Below the pieces are notes generated by a model. The model was not told the origin of the DNA. It did no database searches and was given only the letters and a program-made list of their open reading frames with translations. Source: Bartonella grahamii subsp. shimonis (lineage in GTDB: Bacteria > Pseudomonadota > Alphaproteobacteria > Rhizobiales > Rhizobiaceae). From it: 64,000 nucleotides of DNA. A program made the translations under genes and the position numbers. Below, piece by piece: positions 53,020-62,286 of the stretch. The first letter of the stretch is position 1, and the number at the start of each line of letters is the position of its first letter. The stretch lies in the NCBI RefSeq assembly GCF_036327415.1, contig NZ_CP123961.1, positions 620,001-684,000 on the forward strand. Direction: 5' to 3'.

Positions 53020-53380
53020 TTGAATGAGAAAGTCCAGATTCGTAAAGAATTTTCTCATTTCAAATCTGTTTTATGTTAAATTAATCAAAACCATTCTTTT
53101 GCACGTTCCAAGCAGGGAGAGTCATGTGGATAAAAATTATTTAAGAACGAAATAAAGTATGTGCTGAAAGAACACTCTCCAATAGTCAAGGGTTATCGCA
53201 ACATTGAGAATTGGCAAAGTGTATAATGATGCCTTTGCACGATTCATAAATATAAAGATGGTGGTAGACAATGTATGTTATACTTTTCATGCGTATCGTT
53301 GTGAGATGAGATTGGATGCACTGAGAGATATCAGGGGTATTCATTTTATGAGATATAGATAATAGAAAAAATTTCAAAAA
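53020..53380 (+). pseudogene. Degenerate remnant of the repeated unknown gene family
   Basis: The plus strand reads INQNHSFARSKQG and later CLCTIHKYKDGGRQCMLYF. The first matches INQNHSFAHYKQG at 30 kb; the second resembles CLHFYKHKDGDTQWILCY at 36 kb. Stops and frame changes mark it as inactive. Boundaries are approximate. Confidence 0.55.
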
Positions 53381-53971
53381 ATTCTTAAAAAAACGCTTTG
53401 TGTTTATTATTAGGGATTGTTTTACATGACCAAAAGCTTAATTATCCTTGTAATACATGATTATATAATAACATATTGTTTTTATAGTTATAAATTTTCT
53501 TGATGTTATACGATTTCTCAATCAAAAAAATGTTCAATAACGTACGAATAAAAAGAGTGGTATGTAATTTTAAAACAAATAAAACATATGGTTAATGATA
53601 TTAAATATAAAAGAAAAACATGAACAGGAGACTTCTTAGAGGATTATGTATTATACATTCTATGGTATGAGAGATGAGGAAAAAAGCTCCCTAGGTAAGT
53701 ATATAAATGAGAAATATAAATAAGATGAGAAAGATATTATTTTTGCATATTAAAAAAATATAAAACTGCTGGTTTGTAATAAAGGTATTTGAAACAGTGA
53801 AATATGATAATATGAAGAAGTCTGATTAAAGTTATGTAATGCGATTTATGATTGACTATATGATATTTTAATGAATGTTATTCAGTAAGCCTGTTGATGA
53901 GTTTTCACAGTATTTAAAGATAGGCAAATATTAATAAAGACTTCTAAATGAATATGAATTTTAAAAAAAGA

Positions 53972-54310
53972 TCAAAAGATGTCGCTTTTGATTAAGAGGG
54001 GCACACGTTCTTTACGTAATACAGAACGGCATTGTGTTGCATATTCACGAGCCTGTTTAAAGAGGCATCTCGCAACGCTCCAAAACCCATTTTGTGCTGG
54101 CACTAGTGAATAGTATAACGTTAAAGCCCCCCATAGAAATAATGTAAAATCTATAGAGCGCCACTATCTTTACGCTTATGAAGGAGTAAGCTGGTCCCAA
54201 TGTTTACGATAGTTCTTGGTATTTGAGAGCCTTCAGAAGGGATATTTTTTTCGTAATCATTTTTACTTATACATCAATTCTATTTGTGATGAACAAGTAA
54301 ATGATTTTGA
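53972..54310 (-). pseudogene. Degenerate remnant of the repeated unknown gene family
   Basis: A 63-codon open stretch (53972-54163) includes FWSVARCLFKQAREYATQCR and ERVPLLIKSDIF before a stop. The segment WxxxARxxxKxxRExAT also occurs, in another frame, at 36780-36840 (WNNLARHFLKRVRELAT). Upstream, SQIELMYK parallels MQVELVYE of the 36-kb copy. No start codon is usable. The function is unknown. Confidence 0.5.
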
Positions 54311-54567
54311 TTGCTTCAACATAAAAACAGATTTGCAATGAGAGAATTTTACGACATTTAGAATTCTTAATACAGAATGAATGACGGATAATTATCATTA
54401 TAAATCAATTCATTGCTGTATTATTGCAAGCTGCTTTGTGTGTTCTATTTTGCTTGAAGAGCTTAACTCAATTAAAAAACAAAAGGCATAAGGTGCGGCA
54501 ATGTTATAAATCAATTCATTATATAGCAAAAAACATTCAATTAATTATTTTTTATAGGAGGCATGTA

Positions 54568-55446
54568 TTAAGTTTCTTGCATTGGACGACGTTTTGCGAT
54601 GGGATATTTATCTTTTTTAGCGATACGCGTAATTGCCTCTTCCAATGGCTCGATTATAACGTCCATAGAAAAACCATTTGCATGAATAATATTTTCATGA
54701 TCGACCATAATAGCAACATGACCTTTCCAAAAAATTAAATCGCCTCGTTGAAGTGTATCAATATCGGTAAGAGGATTGCCTATAGTTTCTTGCTGCATAT
54801 CGGTGTCACGTAAAACTATTTGATTGGTCATCATCATAGAGAGCTGAACGAGTCCTGAACAATCAATTCCAAAACCGCTGACACCACCCCAAAGGTAAGG
54901 TGTACGGATAAAGGTTTCTGCAACAGTGACATAATCTTCATATACGCGTCCAATGGGGCTGAGATGGCTCGTAATGATTGTTTTTCCATTTTCAAGAATA
55001 GAATACATTGTGTCACGGACTTCAATTTCATCAACAACACTGACTTTGCTTCCCATAGATAAAGGAGACACTATTGGTCCACGTAAGTCAGCGTGTAAAT
55101 ATTTAAATGTACGTGGTACTGAAACAATATGTGTTTGTTTTATAGTTGATGTACAAAGAGCTGTTGTATCAATATAACCAACATAACCATCTTTGAGTGA
55201 TTGCCCCCATGACATCGTTTCCCCTTCTTCAAAAATGAGAAGTTCTTCTCCCAATAAGCATTCTGTTTGTCTTTCACTTTTTTTGCTATTTTCTTTAAAA
55301 AGTCCAGCGACCGCTTTATTAACACGTCTTTTTTCACCTTGAACAAAGCGCTGAGCTGTAATTTCTGTTTCAAGGCGTTGGTCCGCTAGATCATCTCTGA
55401 ATGCATAAAGCCTTGGGTCTTTAAAGATCATCTTTTTTCTTTCCAT
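54568..55446 (-). CDS. NlpC/P60 family cell-wall peptidase with SH3-like domain
   Basis: A 292-residue protein combining an N-terminal bacterial SH3-like region (about residues 70-160) and a C-terminal NlpC/P60 domain (about 165-285). Catalytic Cys is in GIDCSGLVQLSMM and His in FWKGHVAIMVDHENIIHANG. Such enzymes cleave D-Glu-mDAP bonds in peptidoglycan stem peptides. No signal peptide is evident, so it may act on imported muropeptides. It lies beside a leucyl aminopeptidase gene on the same strand, a recurrent pairing in Rhizobiales that fits peptide recycling. Confidence 0.9.
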   Translation of the reverse strand: MERKKMIFKDPRLYAFRDDLADQRLETEITAQRFVQGEKRRVNKAVAGLFKENSKKSERQTECLLGEELLIFEEGETMSWGQSLKDGYVGYIDTTALCTSTIKQTHIVSVPRTFKYLHADLRGPIVSPLSMGSKVSVVDEIEVRDTMYSILENGKTIITSHLSPIGRVYEDYVTVAETFIRTPYLWGGVSGFGIDCSGLVQLSMMMTNQIVLRDTDMQQETIGNPLTDIDTLQRGDLIFWKGHVAIMVDHENIIHANGFSMDVIIEPLEEAITRIAKKDKYPIAKRRPMQET

Positions 55447-55590
55447 TTTGTTACTTCTTACCTTTAACTAAACTTATGAAAACTGTATTGGTAAGGTTTT
55501 TTATCCTCAAATAAAACTAAGAACACAATTTAAGGCGATAGCAATTATTCTTTAAGCTGCAAAATTGTCTATCTTTGTGGATCTTTTGTG

Positions 55591-56964
55591 TCAAATTTCA
55601 TTTTTAAAAATATTATAAAGAGCACGAATAGTTTGTGCTGATCCACCAATAGGGTATCCTGGTTTTTCTTTTGGAACCCATCCATAAAGGTCAAAATGCG
55701 CAAAATGTTCAGCTTTTTCAACAAAAGAATTAAGAAATAAAGCTGCCGTTATAGAGCCAGCAAAGCTATTTCCAGTTACATTATTAAGATCAGCAATTGG
55801 TGATGATAACATTTCTTGGTAAGGTTTCCAAAGGGGCATTTGCCAAAGAGGATCAAAAACGGCGTGAGCAGATTCAGAAATTTGTTGTGCCCATATTGAA
55901 TCATTACAATAAAATGCGGGAAGATCTGGTCCTAATGCTATACGTGCTGCCCCCGTTAAAGTAGCCATACAAAGCATGAATTGTGGACTTTCTTCATCAC
56001 CATAGGCGAGCGCATCGGCAAGAACAAGTCGCCCTTCAGCATCTGTATTACCTACTTCAATACTTAAGCCTTTACGACTTTTGAGAATATCACTTGGTCG
56101 GTAAGCATTCGCAGAAATTGCATTTTCTACAGCTGGAATCAAAACACGTAGACGGAAAGGCAATTTGGCATCCATGATAAGTTTAGCCAATCCCAAAACA
56201 TTTGCCCCACCCCCCATGTCTTTTTTCATAAGCAACATGTTATTGGCAGATTTAATATCGAGTCCTCCCGTATCAAAAGTTACCCCTTTGCCCACCAACG
56301 TTATTTTAGGATGATGTTCTTGCCCCCAGTGTAACTCAATCAGTCGCGGTGCAATACTGCCTGCTCGGCCTACGGCATGAATCATCGGAAAGTTATGAGT
56401 TAAGAGATCATCTCCACAAATACTTTGGACATGAGCACCGTAGGTTTTTCCTAGTTTTCGTGCTTCTTTTTCGAGAGCATTAGGGGTCATATCATTGGCT
56501 GGAATATTGATGAGATCACGGACGAAAAAGACAGCTTCATAAATTCGTTGGAGTTCATTAAGATCAACGGCTTCATTGACATGGATGGACAATGATTTGA
56601 AAGAAGAATTTTGACGATAGCGATTAAATTGATAGCTACCAAATGCTAATCCAAGATAGGCATTTATTTCATCAGAGGTTGTACCTTCTAAATGCCATTG
56701 ACCAGCAGGAAGCTTTTGAGCAAGCAGTCCTGTGATAAAGGGATCGTTCCCATTGCCAATTCCAAATAAAACTTTTTTTAAATGCCCCGTTTCGTGAGGA
56801 ACAAAGAGTATTTGTCCTGCTTTGCCTGTAAAGTCATTAACTTTTATCCATGCTGTTGTTGACGCATCAAGTGATAAGTTGGTAAGACTTCTTTGGTTTA
56901 CCAAGATGATAGGGCAACTGTTATCGATACGCGTTGAGGTAAAATGAATGTGATAGTGCTGCAT
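55591..56964 (-). CDS. Leucyl aminopeptidase family protein (M17)
   Basis: A cytosolic dizinc aminopeptidase of about 457 residues. The metal and catalytic motifs are GKGVTFDTGGLDIKSANNML, KKDMGGGANVLGLAK and NTDAEGRLVLADALAYGDE. It is close to PepB/PepA-type enzymes; the fragment shape of the N-terminal domain is shorter than in PepA. ATG 56964 with AAGGATC upstream is chosen; ATG 57000 would overlap coaA. It lies between coaA and the NlpC/P60 gene. Confidence 0.92.
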   Translation of the reverse strand: MQHYHIHFTSTRIDNSCPIILVNQRSLTNLSLDASTTAWIKVNDFTGKAGQILFVPHETGHLKKVLFGIGNGNDPFITGLLAQKLPAGQWHLEGTTSDEINAYLGLAFGSYQFNRYRQNSSFKSLSIHVNEAVDLNELQRIYEAVFFVRDLINIPANDMTPNALEKEARKLGKTYGAHVQSICGDDLLTHNFPMIHAVGRAGSIAPRLIELHWGQEHHPKITLVGKGVTFDTGGLDIKSANNMLLMKKDMGGGANVLGLAKLIMDAKLPFRLRVLIPAVENAISANAYRPSDILKSRKGLSIEVGNTDAEGRLVLADALAYGDEESPQFMLCMATLTGAARIALGPDLPAFYCNDSIWAQQISESAHAVFDPLWQMPLWKPYQEMLSSPIADLNNVTGNSFAGSITAALFLNSFVEKAEHFAHFDLYGWVPKEKPGYPIGGSAQTIRALYNIFKNEI

Positions 56965-56977
56965 AGTTATGAGATCC

Positions 56978-57976
56978 TTATAGTCGTCTAAGTGCGACAT
57001 ACTCGACCAAATGATTTTTTCCTTTTCGTAGAATGAGATTGGATCGTGGTCGTGTTGGCAATATATTTTCTTGTAAATTTTTTAAATTAATTGTTTGCCA
57101 AAGATCCTCAGCGATTTTTGAGGCTTCTTTTTCACTGAGTAGGGCATAACGATGAAAATAGGATTCAGGATTTTGAAAAGCTGTTTTACGCAAACGTTTA
57201 AAGCGCTCCAAATACCAGTGGCGAATGACTTCTGTTTCAGCATCGACATAGATTGAAAAATCAAAAAAATCTGATACGAAAGGAATAGCTTTCCCATCTT
57301 TAGGAAGATCACTGACCTGTAATACATTAATACCTTCAACAATTAAAATATCAGGACGATCAATGGTAATTGTCTGATTTTCTAGAACATCATAGGTCAT
57401 ATGTGAGTAAAGCGGCGCACGGACATTTCCGATACCTGCTTTTATAGCCGAAAGAAAGCACAGCAATTTTTTAATATCATAGGAATCAGGGAATCCTTTA
57501 CGTTTCATACGATTTTTTTGCTGTAAGATTGCGTTAGGATAGAGAAAACCATCCGTTGTGATCAGATCAACTTTAAGGCTAGATGTCCATCGTTTCAACA
57601 GTTCTTGAAGAATGCGAGCTGTGGTTGATTTTCCTACTGCTACAGAACCAGCAATTCCAATAATAAAGGGCGTTTTTCTAGTCTCTTCTTGATGAAGAAA
57701 CTGCCGACGTTTGTGAAAAAGTTCCTGTACTGCTTCGACATGGCATGATAACAGACGCGATAAAGAAAGATAAATGCGTTGGACTTCTTTAAGATCGATA
57801 GGATCATCAATAGAGCGTAGACGCTTAATTTCATCAAAAGTCAAAGTAAGAGGTGTGTCTGCACGAAACTCTGACCATTCTTGTGCAGTAAAAACACGAT
57901 AGGGTGAATATCGGTCAGAAACGGATTTGACCAGATTATCTTCCTGATTAATTTTTTGTATAGTCGTATCAATCAT
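56978..57976 (-). CDS. coaA: Pantothenate kinase
   Basis: CoaA phosphorylates pantothenate, the first step of coenzyme A synthesis. The P-loop [17 protein letters not shown] is at about residues 107-123, followed by [16 protein letters not shown] and the typical [12 protein letters not shown] 57976 gives 332 residues, matching type I enzymes; the open frame continues to 58090 but the extra 38 residues do not look like CoaA. It lies six bases after the asparaginase gene in frame order, so they may share a transcript. Confidence 0.94.
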   Translation of the reverse strand: MIDTTIQKINQEDNLVKSVSDRYSPYRVFTAQEWSEFRADTPLTLTFDEIKRLRSIDDPIDLKEVQRIYLSLSRLLSCHVEAVQELFHKRRQFLHQEETRKTPFIIGIAGSVAVGKSTTARILQELLKRWTSSLKVDLITTDGFLYPNAILQQKNRMKRKGFPDSYDIKKLLCFLSAIKAGIGNVRAPLYSHMTYDVLENQTITIDRPDILIVEGINVLQVSDLPKDGKAIPFVSDFFDFSIYVDAETEVIRHWYLERFKRLRKTAFQNPESYFHRYALLSEKEASKIAEDLWQTINLKNLQENILPTRPRSNLILRKGKNHLVEYVALRRL

Positions 57977-58096
57977 TTTATTGGTCGAGAATTTTTTGCT
58001 GCAGCAATCGATTAAGAGTGAACAGATGAGCAGCTTGATTTTTAAATAAGTTTTGTTTTGCTTGCTCTCTTCTTTAAGATAATAGATCATTTTTCA

Positions 58097-59086
58097 TTAA
58101 CTTATCGTCCAGTCATTCCAGTTTGCACGGATTTGTGCTAGTGAGTGCCCTTGCGCCAAAAAAGCCCATAAAAGTAGACGCGCTTTTACGGCTGATAAAT
58201 AACCAGACATGAGAGCACCAGAAGCAATCATATCGATTTCTGAGCCTTTATAGCCATAAGTTATACGAGTTGTTGAGCCATTACAACAACGACTAGCAAT
58301 AATGATTGGTATTTTTTGTGCATATTGTTGTACAAGGTCTGCTTCTTGAAAACTGCAGTGTCCTGCACCAAAACCAGCAATAACAACTCCAGCATAATAT
58401 CCACTTTCAAGGCATAGTTTCATTAATTGTGCATCAGATGATAAAGAGGAATAGAGGAGTGCAATTTGATAATCGTGGTTTTGGGGAAGATCAAACGTTG
58501 TCGGAAAAAATTTTTGATCATTGAAATAAATAAGTTTTCCCTCTAGAATAGTTCCTAAAATACCCGCAAGACCTGATTGAAATGTTTCGACTTTGACGGT
58601 ATGGCTTTTATAGAGCCAATAAGGTGAATGAATTGTATCATTTATGACAACGAGTACGCCCCTGTTACGACTTTGTGGGGCGACTGCAACACGAGTGGCT
58701 GCTAAAAGGTTGGCGGGGCCGTCTGCGCCCGCTTCATGAGGCATGCGCATAGCGCCGGTTATGATGAGTGGTTCAGCTTCCTTCCAATAAAGAGAAAGAA
58801 AAAAAGCTGTTTCTTCCAGAGTATCAGTCCCTTGTGTTAAAACAATACCTTTTGCACCAGCATTTATTTGTTGTTTTGCCCACTCGATTATTTCAAAAAG
58901 AATTTGAAACGATAAAGATCCACTTGGTATTTGCATTAATGTTTGTGCATGAATATCAGCAACGTTATTTAAATTAGGAACACTTTTTATGAGGTTATCT
59001 GAAGTTAAAGTCGGTTGCATGTGACCAAAACTATCAGCAGTCATTGCAATTGTTCCACCTAAGGTTCCTATGGCTATTTTTTTCAT
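58097..59086 (-). CDS. ansA: L-asparaginase
   Basis: This enzyme hydrolyses asparagine to aspartate and ammonia. The two family signatures are present: IGTLGGTIAMTA near the N-terminus with the catalytic threonine, and GIVLTQGTDTLEETAFFL with the Thr-Asp pair. The length of 329 residues is normal. No signal peptide is seen, so it should be cytosolic. AGAGGAAAATT precedes the ATG. Substrate preference (asparagine or glutamine) cannot be told from sequence. Confidence 0.92.
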   Translation of the reverse strand: MKKIAIGTLGGTIAMTADSFGHMQPTLTSDNLIKSVPNLNNVADIHAQTLMQIPSGSLSFQILFEIIEWAKQQINAGAKGIVLTQGTDTLEETAFFLSLYWKEAEPLIITGAMRMPHEAGADGPANLLAATRVAVAPQSRNRGVLVVINDTIHSPYWLYKSHTVKVETFQSGLAGILGTILEGKLIYFNDQKFFPTTFDLPQNHDYQIALLYSSLSSDAQLMKLCLESGYYAGVVIAGFGAGHCSFQEADLVQQYAQKIPIIIASRCCNGSTTRITYGYKGSEIDMIASGALMSGYLSAVKARLLLWAFLAQGHSLAQIRANWNDWTIS

Positions 59087-59307
59087 AATTTTCCTCTAAA
59101 AGGCACAAACTGTTCATATAAAGCTATTTAGCAGTAATTTACATTGACAACAATGATATCATTTTTTCAATTTCAACAAATTGAGTTATGCTGAATCATT
59201 GTGTTTTGCTGTATATGTTCTTAAATAGGGTAATAGTAATTGAGTTTTACATTTTATGAAAAGAAATCCAATATTAAAAAGCAAAGTTAATATTAAGGAG
59301 TCTCCTT

Positions 59308-59889
59308 ATGACAGAACATAAGCCAGACATAATGTATGGTACAACAATTATTACGGTACGAAAAGGTGGCAAAGCCGTGATGGCCGGTGATGGTCAGGTC
59401 TCTCTTGGACAGACAATTATGAAAGGTAATGCACGTAAAGTGCGTCGTCTTGGAAAGAACGGAGTGGTTATTGCTGGTTTTGCAGGTGCTACGGCAGATG
59501 CTTTCACATTACTGGAAAGATTGGAAATAAAGCTTGAGCAATATCCTGATCAGCTTATGCGTGCATGTGTAGAACTTGCAAAAGATTGGCGAACAGATCG
59601 CTATTTGCGTCGTCTCGAAGCAATGATGCTCGTGGCTGATAAGAAAGTGACTTTGGCTCTAACAGGGCTTGGTGATGTCTTAGAACCAGAAGATGGGGTT
59701 ATGGCAATTGGCTCTGGAGGAAATTTTGCTCTTTCAGCAGCGCGTGCACTCATGGACTTGGATTTGGATGCAGAAACTATTGCTCGTAAAGCTATGGCTA
59801 TTGCCGCTAAAATTTGTGTTTACACCAATGATCATTTTACGATTGAAACATTGGATGCAGAATTATCTTCTTTAGAGAAAGCTATTTAA
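59308..59889 (+). CDS. hslV: ATP-dependent protease subunit HslV
   Basis: HslV is the proteasome-like peptidase of the HslVU complex. A short propeptide ([11 protein letters not shown]) is removed to expose the catalytic threonine of [30 protein letters not shown] and [16 protein letters not shown] are typical. At 193 residues it is normal. hslU starts at the base directly after the stop, so the two are coupled. AAGGAG lies before ATG 59308. Confidence 0.96.
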   Translation: MTEHKPDIMYGTTIITVRKGGKAVMAGDGQVSLGQTIMKGNARKVRRLGKNGVVIAGFAGATADAFTLLERLEIKLEQYPDQLMRACVELAKDWRTDRYLRRLEAMMLVADKKVTLALTGLGDVLEPEDGVMAIGSGGNFALSAARALMDLDLDAETIARKAMAIAAKICVYTNDHFTIETLDAELSSLEKAI

Positions 59890-61200
59890 ATGTGTGTTGT
59901 ATTTTCCCCTCGTGAGACTGTTTCTGAACTTGATCGTTTTATTATTGGCCAAAATGATGCCAAACGCTCTGTAGCTATTGCACTGCGCAATCGGTGGCGT
60001 CGACAACAGCTTGATGAGCCGATGCGTGAAGAAGTTATGCCAAAAAATATTTTAATGATAGGGCCAACAGGTGTTGGTAAAACTGGTATTGCACGTCGAT
60101 TAGCAAAACTTTCTGGAGCTCCCTTCGTGAAAGTAGAAGCGACTAAATTTACTGAAGTTGGTTATGTGGGACGTGATGTTGAGCAAATTATTCGAGATCT
60201 TGTTGAAATTGCTATTTCTCTTGTGCGTGAAAAGAAACGGGATGAAATAAAAGAAAAGGCTCACGTGAATGCTGAAGAGCGCGTTTTAGACGCCCTTGTT
60301 GGTAAAACAGCCAGTCCCGTTACCCGTGATAGTTTTCGCAAAAAATTGCGTGAAGGTGAATTGGATGAGAAAGAGATTGAAATTGAAGTCGCCGATAATA
60401 ATAGCAATAGTGCTTCAACCTTTGATATTCCTGGTATGCCTGGGGCACAAATGGGTATTATGAATTTATCAGATATTTTGGGCAAAATGGGTAGTCGTAC
60501 AAAGGTCCGTAAGACGACAGTAAAGGATGCTTTTAAGCCGCTCATTGATGATGAATCTGAAAAACTCCTTGATCAGGAGCAAATTATTCAAGAAGCGCTT
60601 CGTGTTGCTGAAAATGATGGTATTGTTTTTATTGACGAGATTGATAAAATTGCAACCAGGGATGGTGGAGTCAGTGCTGCGGTTTCGCGTGAGGGGGTTC
60701 AACGTGATCTTTTGCCTTTGGTTGAAGGAACAACAATTGCTACAAAATATGGGCAAATTAAAACAGATCATATTCTTTTTATTGCCTCAGGCGCGTTTCA
60801 TGTTTCCAAGCCATCTGATTTATTACCGGAACTTCAAGGACGTTTGCCCATCCGTGTGGAGCTCAACCCTTTAACAAGGGAAGATTTACGGCGCATTCTA
60901 ACGGAACCAGAAGCTAGTTTGATTAAACAATATATTGCTCTTATGGCAACAGAAGAAGTTCATTTGGAAATTACTGATGATGCAATTGATGCTTTAGCAG
61001 ATATTGCTGTAGATTTAAATGCAAGGATTGAAAATATAGGGGCACGTCGTTTGCAAACAGTGATGGAGCGCGTTTTGGATGAAATTTCTTTCACGGCACC
61101 TGATAAAGTAGGAACATCGTTTACAATTGATGCCGCTTATGTGAGAAAATCTATTGGCGAGCTTGCTGCTGATATCGATCTTTCACGTTTTATTCTTTAG
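59890..61200 (+). CDS. hslU: ATP-dependent protease ATPase subunit HslU
   Basis: HslU unfolds proteins and feeds them to HslV. The AAA+ domain has Walker [18 protein letters not shown] (about residues 59-75), the pore motif GYVGRDVE, Walker [12 protein letters not shown] and the sensor-2 [11 protein letters not shown]. The I domain lies between. The C-terminus ends DLSRFIL, as needed to activate HslV. At 436 residues it is full length. It is convergent with rsmC across an 18-base gap. Confidence 0.97.
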   Translation: MCVVFSPRETVSELDRFIIGQNDAKRSVAIALRNRWRRQQLDEPMREEVMPKNILMIGPTGVGKTGIARRLAKLSGAPFVKVEATKFTEVGYVGRDVEQIIRDLVEIAISLVREKKRDEIKEKAHVNAEERVLDALVGKTASPVTRDSFRKKLREGELDEKEIEIEVADNNSNSASTFDIPGMPGAQMGIMNLSDILGKMGSRTKVRKTTVKDAFKPLIDDESEKLLDQEQIIQEALRVAENDGIVFIDEIDKIATRDGGVSAAVSREGVQRDLLPLVEGTTIATKYGQIKTDHILFIASGAFHVSKPSDLLPELQGRLPIRVELNPLTREDLRRILTEPEASLIKQYIALMATEEVHLEITDDAIDALADIAVDLNARIENIGARRLQTVMERVLDEISFTAPDKVGTSFTIDAAYVRKSIGELAADIDLSRFIL

Positions 61201-61218
61201 AGTTATCACTTGTTTTCT

Positions 61219-62247
61219 TTATCTGCGCGCTTCGATAATTTTGAAACCATGGGCTTGTTCATGTATCAACACTGTGTGGAAAATATTTTTTAATAACCTT
61301 TCATAAGGCAGGTGGCGGTTTGCAACAAAAAGCAGACTGCCGCCTGGTTTTAGACACTTTGCAGCATTTATAATAAAATTTTTTCCTAATGAAACATCTG
61401 TCGTTTGTTGCGTGTGAAACGGTGGATTTGAAATGATTGTGTCATACAGATTTGTGATAGGTTCATGCACAAGGTCATGCCAATAAAAATGAATTGGAAA
61501 AAGAGTTGTTATGGATTTAAGGTGCTGTTTTGCTGCTCTCAAAGCGTTGTAGTCTGCTTCATAGAGATCAAGAGACGTAAGTTTTACATTGCTTTCAAGT
61601 GCAACGTGAGAAAGATAGCCCCATCCAGCACCAAAATCAGCCGTTTTTCCAGAAATAACTTGGAGCATATAAGAAGCAAGCGCAGCAGATCCTGGATCAA
61701 TACGTCCGTGCGAGAACATACCAGAAGTGGTTTGAAATTTACCAAAAGTGAGCGGTGGTGAGCGCAATTGTGCAATGTTATGTCTCTCAATTTGTTGAGG
61801 AACTTGCAACCAAAATACAAGGCCATGATTTTTAGACAATTTATTGGTGATGGGAACAATTGTTTTAACCCATTTCATCATTGAAGCAGCACCAGCAGTT
61901 TTATTCCCACTGATTACGATCCATCCATTTGGTTTAACGCATTCTAATAAATCAAGAAAACAATTTTGGTTAAAACCACGATATTTGCTCAAACGTAAAA
62001 ATGCACCATCATAGCTGAAGGTTTTATCTATTTGAGGAGAGCAGTGAAATTGAGTATCGACAAATTTTAAAAAATCTGGTCGCCAAGGCGTAATAACTTT
62101 TAAATTTTGTGCCCATTCAGGAGCTGGGATTTCTGTTAAACCGAAACTTAGCCAACATTGGTTTGGATCAGGATATGGAAGTTCATGATTTTCAAAAGGC
62201 AAAAATAATAACACATATGACTCTTTCAAAGAAAAATGCCACTCCAA
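61219..62247 (-). CDS. rsmC: 16S rRNA guanine-N2 methyltransferase, RsmC family
   Basis: RsmC-type enzymes methylate G1207 of 16S rRNA. The 342-residue protein has two fused methyltransferase-fold halves; only the C-terminal one keeps the SAM site (TADFGAGWGYLSHVALE) and the catalytic NPPF motif (TIISNPPFHTQ). The N-terminal half is an inactive RNA-binding duplicate, as in the family. It lies next to pnp on the same strand, with 39 bases between them. Confidence 0.87.
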   Translation of the reverse strand: MEWHFSLKESYVLLFLPFENHELPYPDPNQCWLSFGLTEIPAPEWAQNLKVITPWRPDFLKFVDTQFHCSPQIDKTFSYDGAFLRLSKYRGFNQNCFLDLLECVKPNGWIVISGNKTAGAASMMKWVKTIVPITNKLSKNHGLVFWLQVPQQIERHNIAQLRSPPLTFGKFQTTSGMFSHGRIDPGSAALASYMLQVISGKTADFGAGWGYLSHVALESNVKLTSLDLYEADYNALRAAKQHLKSITTLFPIHFYWHDLVHEPITNLYDTIISNPPFHTQQTTDVSLGKNFIINAAKCLKPGGSLLFVANRHLPYERLLKNIFHTVLIHEQAHGFKIIEARR

Positions 62248-62286
62248 TGTTGGGATGGCATTTCATGATACGATAAGAGGAAAAAC

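Larger units (their letters stand above)
52945..54567. other. Decayed 1.6-kb accessory spacer
   Basis: Contains two pseudogene fragments of the repeated unknown family, on the plus strand (53020-53380) and minus strand (53972-54310). The stretch 53380-53970 is very AT-rich and holds nothing recognisable; 54310-54567 likewise. Confidence 0.55.
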
